Part shown: piece by piece, positions 1 through 6,279 of the stretch
Numbering within the stretch: the first letter of the stretch is position 1
How the letters are laid out: each line of letters starts with the position of its first letter
Origin: Propionibacteriaceae bacterium
GTDB lineage: Bacteria > Actinomycetota > Actinomycetes > Propionibacteriales > Propionibacteriaceae
DNA: 6,279 bases
NCBI GenBank assembly: GCA_003153855.1
Contig: PMBM01000002.1
Location: 1 to 6,279 of the forward strand
Direction of reading: 5' to 3'
The notes under the pieces: generated by a model
What the model was told of the DNA's origin: nothing
Databases searched by the model: none
The model's input: only the letters and a program-made list of their open reading frames with translations
Program-made: the position numbers and the translations under genes

Positions 1-208
1 CCGCCGGTGATGAGTACGCGCACGGCATCAGACTATCCAGCGGACGTATGACGCCTCGAGCGCTGGGCTGTGGAACCACCTGTTGTGGCCGGACCAGGAC
101 CTTTGCCAGCCCGGTTGCACGTAGGCGATCTGACGCCCGGAATCCCAACCAGGGCAATTCTTCGTGGGACCGGAATGCGCTGCGGACAGTTGCTACCTTT
201 CTCGGAGC
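1..208. other. Upstream region with no convincing gene; weak inverted repeat at 109-155
   Basis: No reading frame here looks like a real protein; those crossing it are extensions or shadows of the large gene. The large gene's frame stays open back to position 70, but that part reads as an unstructured Gly/Pro/Arg-rich stretch and is probably untranslated. Bases 109-117 can pair with 146-150 plus 152-155 (nine pairs, A151 bulged), enclosing a small inner stem 124-127/134-137. TTGCAC at 115-120 resembles a -35 box, but no matching -10 box follows at normal spacing, so no promoter is called. The end of any upstream gene lies outside the window. Confidence 0.4.
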
Positions 209-236
209 GGCGTGGGTTCGGCCCCGGAACCCCGCC
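209..236 (+). promoter_or_regulatory. GC-rich leader hairpin immediately upstream of the ribosome binding site
   Basis: Bases 209-212 and 214-219 pair perfectly with 233-236 and 227-232. This gives ten Watson-Crick pairs (eight G-C, two A-T) interrupted only by an unpaired T at 213, closing a seven-base loop, GGCCCCG, at 220-226. No T-run follows, so it is not a normal intrinsic terminator. Its place beside the Shine-Dalgarno sequence suggests an effect on translation or on mRNA stability. That role is inference; the base pairing is seen directly. It could also be chance in GC-rich DNA, although ten nearly uninterrupted pairs at this position are noteworthy. Confidence 0.5.
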
Positions 237-238
237 AC

Positions 239-244
239 AAGGGG
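239..244 (+). promoter_or_regulatory. Ribosome binding site (AAGGGG) that supports the GTG 250 start
   Basis: AAGGGG is a one-mismatch match to the AAGGAG Shine-Dalgarno core and sits five bases before GTG 250, slightly tight but usable. It lies two bases after the 3' arm of the 209-236 hairpin, and its GGGG is complementary to the CCCC in that hairpin's loop. Confidence 0.65.
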
Positions 245-249
245 ACGTC

Positions 250-360
250 GTGCGTACATCGCCCAGGTCAGCGTTGATCCGGTTCGTCGGAATGCCGTTG
301 GCAATAGTCATGCTCGCCACAGGACAGACGTTCGCGACTGTCGCGAAGGCGGCGGCCGCG
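250..360 (+). other. Signal peptide (Sec-type) of the large surface protein
   Basis: Residues 1-37. The N-region carries Arg2, Arg6 and Arg11. A hydrophobic core follows at about residues 12-25 (FVGMPLAIVMLATG), then an Ala-rich stretch with A-x-A sites at A32-K-A34 and A35-A-A37. The mature chain probably begins between residues 35 and 38. There is no twin-arginine motif and no lipobox cysteine, so the general secretory route with signal peptidase I cleavage is expected. Confidence 0.8.
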
Positions 361-3300
361 CCCGTGACCACCCCAGCCGTGGCTGGGACGATCAGCGGCG
401 TCGTCGTGGACTCGGTCACCGAGAAGCCGCTGAAGAACGTCGTCATCAGCTCCACGTCGACGTCGACGACGACCACGACGGACGCGAAGGGTGTGTACTC
501 CCTCAGCGTCCCCGCCGGCACGAACGTCGTCTCCGCGGCGCTCACCGGCTACGTCACCGCGGCGACGCCGGCGCTGTCCGTTGCCGAGGGAGCCACCCTC
601 AAGAACACAGGCATGGCCCTCAGCGCGTACGGGTCCGCCTCCGGCCTGGTCACCGCCAAGGGCACCGCCACCGGCATCGGCCAGGTCGTGGTCAAGTTCT
701 TCGACGCGACGACGAGCGACCCCAACCCCGTCATCACCGCGACGACCGCGGTCGACGGGTCCTGGTCGCTCAGCCAGGTCGTACCTGGCGCGTACAGGGT
801 GCAGTTCGACGCCTCCGCCACCGCCTACCTGTCGTCCTGGAGCGACGGGCATCGCACGCGCGGCGAGGCCGCGGCGGTGAGCGTCGTCGCAGGAGTGCCG
901 GTCACCCTGCCGCTCCAGCTGGTCAAGGCCGCGTCGATCTCCGGAACCGTGAAGACCTCGGGCGGCACGGCGATCGCCGGCGCCACCGTGAGCGTCCAAG
1001 GCACTGCCCTCACCACCTCTGTACAGACCACCACGGATGCCAGCGGCCACTACGCCGTCAGTGCTCTGCCCGCCGACAGCTACCTGGTCTCGGCGGCCCA
1101 CGCGGGCTACGTGACGACATGGTGGGGTGGCGCGGAATCGGCGTCCGCTGCGACGCATCTCAGCGTCGCGGAAGGGGCCGCGGCTTCCGGCAACGTCGCC
1201 CTCCTCACCGGCGGCTCGATCAGCGGCACCGCCTCTCTGAGCGGACCGATCGTCTCCCCTGTGCTCGTCACGGTGACTCGCCCAGGGTTCTCGGCGTCCG
1301 TCTATGCCGATCCCACGACCCACGCCTACACGATCAGTGACCTCGCGCCCGCCACCGACTACACGGTCGGGTTCTACGCATCGGCCTACGGAGGAGCGCA
1401 GTACGGGTGCGCATGGACCGGCGGCTGCACGCCCACACCCGTCAGCGTGACTCGAGGAAGCGTGACCGCGGGCATCGACGCCACGCTCACAACCACGGGT
1501 GGCGCGCTCCTCGACATCGTCCAGCTTCAGGGCACCGTGATCACGCTCGCAGGAGCCCCTCTGCCCGGCGTCACCGTCTTCGATCCGGTCTCGGGCATGA
1601 GCGTGGTCACGGACGCCAACGGCGCGTTCGCTGTACCGGCGGTGCGCGACCAGTCGTACAACATCATCTTCACCCGGCCCGGCTACATCAGCCGTACGGA
1701 GCACATCGTCTACTGGTCGCTCTGCCCGGTCACTCAGAACAGCTGTGCCTGGATCGACAAGGAGCAGATGTCGCGGAAGGCGACGATCACCGGAACCGTG
1801 ACGGCCGGAGCGGGCAACACCCCGATCGCCGGTGCGACGGTGAACGTCTCGTACGAGCTCTCAACGCTCACGGGTACGGACGGCAGGTACTCGCTGGACG
1901 TTCCGGACGGTGCCTACTACGTCGAGGTCGTTCCCCCGGTCGGATCCAGCTATGTGAGGAGCTACCTCGGCGGCGCAGTCAGCCTCGCGAGTGCCCAGAT
2001 CGTCACCGTGCGCGAGGGCTCGACGTTCACAGGTAACGTCCACCTGAACGAGCCGGGATCGGTGTCGGGGACGCTCAAGAAGGCCGACGGGACACCGAGC
2101 CCCGGGTCAGATCTCGCGTTCACCGGCTGCGACCTGAACACATACTTCTCGACGACGACCAGTGCAGACGGGTCGTACAGCGTCGACTCCCTGCCCCCCG
2201 ACCGCTACGGGGCGGTCTACGCGAACGGGACTGCGCTGCAGAGCGCCCTCGCCGTCTGCGGCAGCGCCTCGGAGATCGACGTCGCGTCCGGTCAGGTGGT
2301 CACCGGGCACGTGCTCACGGTCCCCGACCCGCCGGTCACGCACAGCATCCAGGGTGTTGTCCGAGACGCACTCGGTACACCGCAGCCATACGCAGGCGTC
2401 ATCCTGATCTCGTCCGCGACCCAGATCTGGGGGCAGACTGACGGCTCCGGCGCGTTCGCGCTCACCGGCCCTGTGGGGACCTACCGACTCGAGCTCAACG
2501 GTGTCTGGCTGCAGGGCTCCGGCGACTCCAAGCCCGGCATCCCCTTCCTCCTGACCGCTGATGTCGTCCGCGACTTCGTCGTCCCCGTCGCCAAGACCGT
2601 CACGGTCACGGTGAAGGGGGCGGACGGGAGCACACCCGCCTCAGCCAGCATCGTGGCCAAGGACCCGGACCAGCTGTGGGTCTCGCAGGCCACCACGACC
2701 ACCGGGGTCTTCGCGCTGTCCCTGTACGCGGCCACGTACAGCCTCGCCGTCACGGCCGCGGGCTACATGGACTCCACCGTTCCCGTCACCGTCACCGCCG
2801 GCATGGCGATCACGGTGACCCTTGGTCTCGGTGGGCGGATCCAGGGAACGCTGACGGGCTCCCCGGAGACGTACAAGGTGAAGGCTCGCAACACCACGAC
2901 CGGGCAGCTGTACGACGGCTCTGTGTCCGGATCCACCTACATCATCGCGGGCCTACCCACCGGGGACTACGCGGTCTCCGCAGTGGGCATGCAGTGGGGC
3001 TACATGTGCGGCCGCCAACGGTGGCTGGGGGCCCTGGGCTACTTCGACGCCACCCGACTGCACGTCACGTTCGGGGCGACAACGGGTGCCGCGAACATCT
3101 ACGCACCGTGCGAGGACGGGTTGGCCGTGTACGGCATCTCGGGAACCGTCACGCTTCCCGAGGGCATGCCACTCGGCGGCTGCTCGATCGACATCCGCTG
3201 GACGAACAGTGATACGGGCGAGTCGTCGAACCAGGCCTGTGAAGAGCCGGACGGCAGCTTCCAGCTCGAGGCAGCCCGGCCCGGCACCTACGTGGTGTCA

Positions 3301-6249
3301 GCCACCGTGGACGCCGGAAGCGTCCCGGTGGTCACGGCCCTAGTGACGGTCAGTACCGCAGATGTGACCGGCGTGACGCTGAACCTGTCCAGAGGCGGGG
3401 TGCTGATCGGACGAGTCGTCGATCACCTCGGCCGCCCCGAGGCAGGGGCGAGGGTATGGGCGTACACCGCGGACGGCCGACAGGCCATGGCGTATGCCGA
3501 CGACCAAGGGAACTTCTCGATCTTCGCCCTGACAACGGGCGACTACTCCATTCGTCTCGGCGAGATCGTCCCCGCCGTCCAGGGAGTCCACGTCGACTCG
3601 GGACAGGTCACGGTCGTACCCACGATCACCGTGCCGGACACCGGTGGGATCTCCGGGACGGTGCCGTCGAACGCCGGCACCGTGACGGTGGAGCTCGTGA
3701 CAGCGGCCGGACTGGTGCAGGAGTCGCAGCAAACAACGGGCGCCTTCACCATGGGGGCGACCCCGGGCCAGTGGTACGTGAGGTTCAGTGGACCCGCCAT
3801 CACGACCGAGTGGTGGAAGGATGCTGCGACGCAGGCCACCAGCACTCCGATCACCATCGTGGCCGGCCAGGTGGTGTCGCACATCGACCCCACGCTGGCG
3901 TCGGGAGCAGGCACCCCCCTGGGGATGGTCACACTGAGCGGCAGGGTCACCGGCCCTGACGGGCCGGTCGCGGGCGCGTGGGTGGTGGCGAGCGGGCAGC
4001 GTGCCGGGGACTACTTCACCGGTCCCACCGCGTCGGACGGGACGTTCAGCTTCCCGGTCTCGGCCCAGGACGTGTACACGGTCAGCTACCGGGTGTGCCT
4101 CGGGATCGGTACGTCGCAGGACGGCTACTGCGCAACCGGTTCCACCAAGTGGCCGGACGCGGACTTCCAGGGGTCGCGCAGCGTCACGGTTGCGGCCGCG
4201 TCCGTGTCCGGGGTCGACTTCGTCATCAGTCGCCCCACGAAGACGTTCTCCCAGGCGACGCTCCCGACGATCACCGGCGACCCGACCCCAGGAGCCACGC
4301 TGACGGTCTCCCTGGGGACGTACGCACCGGCGCCGGACTCCGTGACGTACGAGTGGTTCGACGGCACGAGCGCCATCCCTGGAGCCACGACAGCATCCCT
4401 GCCCGTGACCCAGAACCTGTGGGGCGAGACCCTCCAAGTGGTCGTCACCGCCGCCAAGCAGGGGTACGCCACCATCGCGCTCGTGTCTGCGCCGGTGTCG
4501 GTGGCCGACCCTGTCGTCGGCATCACGGCCGCCAATGACCAGTCGATCACCGGAACCTTTGCTGTCGGCCACGTCCTGACGGCTCATCCGGGCACCGGGT
4601 GGCAGCCGTCCGGGGTGACCTTCACCTACCAATGGCTCCAGCAAGGTGACACGGTGATCGAGGGTGCGACCGCGGCCACGTACACGCCGACGCTCGCGGA
4701 TGTCGGTCACTACCTCAAGGTGGCCATCACCGGCAACAAACCGGGCTACTGGCCGCTCACCAAGACCGCGTCGGACGACAACAACTTCGTCAAGATCGGC
4801 GACGCGGTCGACGTAGGCGCAGTCACGGTCACGGGCAAGCCCTGGATCGGCTCGACGATCACGGTGAACCCGGGAACCTGGGGCCCCCAGCCGGTGGCGC
4901 TGACCTACACGTGGTCCGTCGGCTACTCGAGAACAGTCGACGGGCCGACCTACACACCGACGGCGGACGACTTCGGCCAGTACGTCGTGGTGGCCGTCAC
5001 AGGGTCCAAAGCGGGCTACTGGCCCGAGACCGTTCGCGTCCCAGTGGGGACCATCGGAACCCCGGCCGTGACCGCGGGCACGGTCTCCATCCTCGGCGCA
5101 CCGTTGGCCTCGTCGGTCCTCAGCGTCGCGAACTCGTGGGATGCCGGCGTCAGCCTCGCCTACCAGTGGCGCCTGAACGGCTCCGACATCGGCGGGCAGA
5201 CGAACCCCACCTACACCGTGAAGCCGTCGGACGTGGGGTCACAGATCACCGTCGCGGTCACTGGCTCCAAGGCCGCTATGGCTTCCACGACGGTGGAGTC
5301 CGCCCCGCTGACGATCGTGCAGACGTTGGGTTCGGTGACGGCCGGGCCCCTGACGATCGCGGGGATGCCCGTCGTGGGCGTCGAGCTGTCGGCTCAGCCG
5401 CAGTCGTGGACGCCGACAGGCCTGGTGTACGACTACCAGTGGAACCGCGACGGCACGCCGATCGCCGCGGCGCTGACCAGCACGTACACCCCGGTGACGG
5501 CGGATCTCGGACACCACCTGACCGTGACGGTCACGGGCGGCAAGAGCGGCTACACGTCGGCGTCCAAGACATCGGCGGCGACCGATGCCGTACGACTCAA
5601 CACCGCCTCGTCGTACGTGTCGTTCGTCAAGGCCTCGTACAAGGACTTCCTGGGTCGACTGCCCACCGACGCCGAGGTCGCGGCGAAGACCAACGACCTC
5701 GGCACCGGTGCGGTGTCGAAGCAGGCATTCCTCACGACGATGGCGAACTCGGACGAGTGGCTGAACACGATCGTCACCAAGATGTACGCCGACACGCTCG
5801 GGCGCAGCCCGGACGCGGCGGGTCTGGCGAGCTGGGTGTCGTGGCTGCGAAGCGGCCGGTTCACGGTGGCGCAGGTCGCGAGCCAGTTCTACTCGTCGGA
5901 CGAGTACTACCTGTACCACGCAGGCGGCACCCCGACCGCATGGGTGACGGCGCTGTACCAGAAGCTGCTCAACCGAGCGCCGGATGCTGCGGGACTGGCG
6001 TCATGGGTCGCTGCGACCAACAGCCCGTCGTGGGGTCGGCCCCGTGTCTCGTACGAGTTCTACCAGTCGCAGGAGTCGCGCCTGAAGCGTGTCGATGCGT
6101 TGTACGAGGCGCTGCTGGGCCGTGCACCGGATCCCACGGGATGGCCGTACTGGGCCGGCGTGGTCCTCAGCACTGGCGACATCACGCTGGCAGTGAGCCT
6201 TGCGAACAGTGAGGAGTACTGGCTGCGTGCCGCAGCCCGTTTCAGCTGA
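250..6249 (+). CDS. Large secreted multi-module surface protein: 14 carboxypeptidase-regulatory-like modules, 5 Ig-like modules and a C-terminal DUF4214 region
   Basis: The product is about 1,999 residues and is predicted to be exported and to act outside the cell as an adhesin, fibre or cell-envelope structural protein; the exact role is unknown. In order it holds a signal peptide (1-37), carboxypeptidase-regulatory-like beta-sandwich modules (about 46-1328), Ig-like modules (about 1332-1782) and a DUF4214 region (about 1786-1996). GTG 250 is chosen because AAGGGG lies five bases upstream and because this start gives a compact signal peptide with Arg2, Arg6 and Arg11 before the hydrophobic stretch. 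The frame is open upstream to 70, and ATG 175 and ATG 292 are alternatives; the first adds an odd 25-residue extension and the second removes the positive N-region. No enzyme active site, LPXTG-type sorting signal or C-terminal membrane helix is visible; the chain ends in RAAARFS. No frameshift or internal stop occurs. No neighbouring gene is visible, so operon context is unknown. Confidence 0.95.
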   Translation: MRTSPRSALIRFVGMPLAIVMLATGQTFATVAKAAAAPVTTPAVAGTISGVVVDSVTEKPLKNVVISSTSTSTTTTTDAKGVYSLSVPAGTNVVSAALTGYVTAATPALSVAEGATLKNTGMALSAYGSASGLVTAKGTATGIGQVVVKFFDATTSDPNPVITATTAVDGSWSLSQVVPGAYRVQFDASATAYLSSWSDGHRTRGEAAAVSVVAGVPVTLPLQLVKAASISGTVKTSGGTAIAGATVSVQGTALTTSVQTTTDASGHYAVSALPADSYLVSAAHAGYVTTWWGGAESASAATHLSVAEGAAASGNVALLTGGSISGTASLSGPIVSPVLVTVTRPGFSASVYADPTTHAYTISDLAPATDYTVGFYASAYGGAQYGCAWTGGCTPTPVSVTRGSVTAGIDATLTTTGGALLDIVQLQGTVITLAGAPLPGVTVFDPVSGMSVVTDANGAFAVPAVRDQSYNIIFTRPGYISRTEHIVYWSLCPVTQNSCAWIDKEQMSRKATITGTVTAGAGNTPIAGATVNVSYELSTLTGTDGRYSLDVPDGAYYVEVVPPVGSSYVRSYLGGAVSLASAQIVTVREGSTFTGNVHLNEPGSVSGTLKKADGTPSPGSDLAFTGCDLNTYFSTTTSADGSYSVDSLPPDRYGAVYANGTALQSALAVCGSASEIDVASGQVVTGHVLTVPDPPVTHSIQGVVRDALGTPQPYAGVILISSATQIWGQTDGSGAFALTGPVGTYRLELNGVWLQGSGDSKPGIPFLLTADVVRDFVVPVAKTVTVTVKGADGSTPASASIVAKDPDQLWVSQATTTTGVFALSLYAATYSLAVTAAGYMDSTVPVTVTAGMAITVTLGLGGRIQGTLTGSPETYKVKARNTTTGQLYDGSVSGSTYIIAGLPTGDYAVSAVGMQWGYMCGRQRWLGALGYFDATRLHVTFGATTGAANIYAPCEDGLAVYGISGTVTLPEGMPLGGCSIDIRWTNSDTGESSNQACEEPDGSFQLEAARPGTYVVSATVDAGSVPVVTALVTVSTADVTGVTLNLSRGGVLIGRVVDHLGRPEAGARVWAYTADGRQAMAYADDQGNFSIFALTTGDYSIRLGEIVPAVQGVHVDSGQVTVVPTITVPDTGGISGTVPSNAGTVTVELVTAAGLVQESQQTTGAFTMGATPGQWYVRFSGPAITTEWWKDAATQATSTPITIVAGQVVSHIDPTLASGAGTPLGMVTLSGRVTGPDGPVAGAWVVASGQRAGDYFTGPTASDGTFSFPVSAQDVYTVSYRVCLGIGTSQDGYCATGSTKWPDADFQGSRSVTVAAASVSGVDFVISRPTKTFSQATLPTITGDPTPGATLTVSLGTYAPAPDSVTYEWFDGTSAIPGATTASLPVTQNLWGETLQVVVTAAKQGYATIALVSAPVSVADPVVGITAANDQSITGTFAVGHVLTAHPGTGWQPSGVTFTYQWLQQGDTVIEGATAATYTPTLADVGHYLKVAITGNKPGYWPLTKTASDDNNFVKIGDAVDVGAVTVTGKPWIGSTITVNPGTWGPQPVALTYTWSVGYSRTVDGPTYTPTADDFGQYVVVAVTGSKAGYWPETVRVPVGTIGTPAVTAGTVSILGAPLASSVLSVANSWDAGVSLAYQWRLNGSDIGGQTNPTYTVKPSDVGSQITVAVTGSKAAMASTTVESAPLTIVQTLGSVTAGPLTIAGMPVVGVELSAQPQSWTPTGLVYDYQWNRDGTPIAAALTSTYTPVTADLGHHLTVTVTGGKSGYTSASKTSAATDAVRLNTASSYVSFVKASYKDFLGRLPTDAEVAAKTNDLGTGAVSKQAFLTTMANSDEWLNTIVTKMYADTLGRSPDAAGLASWVSWLRSGRFTVAQVASQFYSSDEYYLYHAGGTPTAWVTALYQKLLNRAPDAAGLASWVAATNSPSWGRPRVSYEFYQSQESRLKRVDALYEALLGRAPDPTGWPYWAGVVLSTGDITLAVSLANSEEYWLRAAARFS
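385..4233 (+). repeat. Fourteen tandem carboxypeptidase-regulatory-like beta-sandwich modules
   Basis: Residues about 46-1328. Modules start near residues 46, 127, 229, 323, 425, 513, 603, 698, 782, 862, 960, 1049, 1132 and 1226, giving a period of roughly 75-105 residues. Most open with an I-S-G-T-V type strand, followed by a G-x-P-I-A-G-A-x-V type segment, then a T-D-x-x-G-x-Y/F-x-L turn, a G-x-Y-x-V-x-x strand and a closing V-x-V-x-x-G strand. This is the pattern of the carboxypeptidase-like regulatory domain superfamily, a transthyretin-like fold used as spacer or binding modules in secreted bacterial proteins. Modules 3, 6 and 12 are the clearest; 4, 7, 9, 10 and 13 are divergent, and their boundaries are approximate. 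Six modules carry exactly two cysteines each. Several modules have an aromatic cluster before the last strand, such as WW at 291-292 and 1188-1189. The copies differ clearly in DNA sequence, so the array is not a recent expansion. Confidence 0.85.
448..480 (+). repeat. Ser/Thr homopolymer-like tract with a 14-base perfect palindrome
   Basis: Residues 67-77 of the large protein read SSTSTSTTTTT, inside the first beta-sandwich module. The DNA is built mostly from TCG and ACG codons and contains the perfect palindrome CGTCGACGTCGACG at 455-468. The tract could be an O-glycosylated loop or strand edge, or a product of triplet slippage; the sequence does not decide between these. Confidence 0.6.
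4243..5595 (+). repeat. Five tandem bacterial Ig-like modules
   Basis: Residues about 1332-1782, in units near 1332-1420, 1423-1517, 1518-1602, 1604-1690 and 1692-1782. Each has a G-x-x-x-x-G-x-x-L/I-x-V strand, a Y-x-W core motif (Trp at 1369, 1462, 1555, 1640, 1731), usually a T-Y-T-P/V-x-x-x-D-x-G segment, and a V-x-V-T-G-x-K-x-G-Y type closing strand. The pattern is common in cell-surface and secreted actinobacterial proteins, where such modules act as spacers or ligand-binding units. Unit 1 lacks the D-x-G segment, unit 3 has lost the usual N-G-x-x-I-x-G-A-T loop, and unit 4 lacks the G-Y after TGSK. There are no cysteines in this region, unlike the preceding array. Confidence 0.85.
5605..6237 (+). 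other. C-terminal DUF4214 region built from four related helical units
   Basis: Residues about 1786-1996. Four units carry a Y-x-x-x-L-G/N-R-x-P-x-D signature: YKDFLGRLPTD at 1797, YADTLGRSPDAAGLASW at 1846, YQKLLNRAPDAAGLASW at 1903 and YEALLGRAPDPTGWPYW at 1952. They alternate with S-x-E-Y/W motifs such as ANSDEW (1832), YSSDEYY (1881), YQSQESR (1938) and ANSEEYW (1985). This is the hallmark of DUF4214, a mostly helical domain related to phycobilisome linker domains and found at the ends of many secreted bacterial proteins. Its biochemical role is not established. Its position at the extreme C-terminus suggests a tip, assembly or attachment function, which is inference. Confidence 0.85.
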
Positions 6250-6279
6250 CACATCTGCGATCGCGCCTTCCAAGCGTTG
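6250..6279. other. Downstream end of window, no terminator seen
   Basis: Only 30 bases follow the stop codon. The sole feature is the eight-base palindrome GCGATCGC at 6257-6264, which has no loop and no T-run and so does not qualify as a terminator. A terminator may lie just beyond the window. Confidence 0.5.

Noticed and set aside
115..143. Possible promoter with TTGCAC as the -35 box
   Set aside because: At 17-base spacing the -10 position reads CGGAAT, which is too far from TATAAT.
175..249. In-frame ATG 175 as the start of the large protein
   Set aside because: It would add 25 residues ahead of a complete signal peptide and place the 209-236 hairpin inside the coding region; GTG 250 has the better-placed Shine-Dalgarno sequence. 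It cannot be fully excluded.
1..249. Riboswitch upstream of the gene
   Set aside because: I looked for conserved core strings of common classes, including cyclic-di-GMP, and found none. The hairpins are described only as inverted repeats.
48..1340. 430-codon open frame on the plus strand in another frame, starting ahead of the large gene
   Set aside because: The translation is Arg-rich throughout with no domain, and most of it overlaps the large gene, whose protein pattern is clear.
268..1704. 478-codon open frame on the minus strand
   Set aside because: It is an Arg/Gly-rich low-complexity translation opposite well-formed signal peptide and beta-sandwich modules, so it is a shadow frame.
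385..4233. Carboxypeptidase enzyme
   Set aside because: Only regulatory-like beta-sandwich modules are present; no zinc-binding catalytic domain occurs anywhere in the frame.
3340..4710. 456-codon open frame on the minus strand, inside the large gene
   Set aside because: Its translation is rich in Arg, Gly and His with no recognisable domain, as expected for an antisense frame of a GC-rich gene; the plus-strand frame has a coherent domain structure throughout.
6157..6249. C-terminal sorting signal or membrane anchor
   Set aside because: There is no LPXTG-like motif, no hydrophobic helix of about 20 residues and no basic tail; the end belongs to the last DUF4214 unit.
6257..6264. GCGATCGC palindrome as a terminator
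   Set aside because: It has no loop and no following T-run, and the window ends 15 bases later.

Overview
The window is almost entirely one gene: a plus-strand open reading frame that most likely starts at GTG 250 and ends at TGA 6247-6249. It encodes a secreted protein of about 1,999 residues. The very high GC content, strong G/C preference at third codon positions, GTG start and domain types point to a high-GC Gram-positive actinomycete. A Micrococcales relative (Cellulomonas-like) is a reasonable guess, but the sequence cannot settle the genus.

Layout. Positions 1-249 are an upstream or leader region with no convincing gene. It contains a strong GC-rich hairpin (209-236) lying two bases upstream of a Shine-Dalgarno sequence (AAGGGG, 239-244). 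A second, weaker inverted repeat lies at 109-155. Within the gene, in order, come an N-terminal signal peptide (residues 1 to about 37), 14 beta-sandwich modules of the carboxypeptidase-regulatory-like type (about 46-1328), five bacterial Ig-like modules of a kind common in actinobacterial surface proteins (about 1332-1782), and a C-terminal DUF4214 region made of four copies of a helical Y-x-x-x-L-G-R-x-P-D type unit (about 1786-1996). Only 30 bases follow the stop codon, with no recognisable terminator.

The protein looks like a long extracellular fibre or stalk. The 19 beta-sandwich modules would form the shaft and the helical C-terminal domain the tip or attachment end. No catalytic domain, sortase signal or C-terminal membrane segment is visible, so how it is held at the cell surface is open. 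Twelve cysteines occur strictly in pairs, two in each of six modules, which suggests one disulfide per cysteine-bearing module.

I see no multi-gene system, mobile element, CRISPR array or RNA gene. The points most worth checking are the leader hairpin beside the ribosome binding site, the paired cysteine pattern, and the combination of a 19-module shaft with a four-unit DUF4214 end and no visible anchor.
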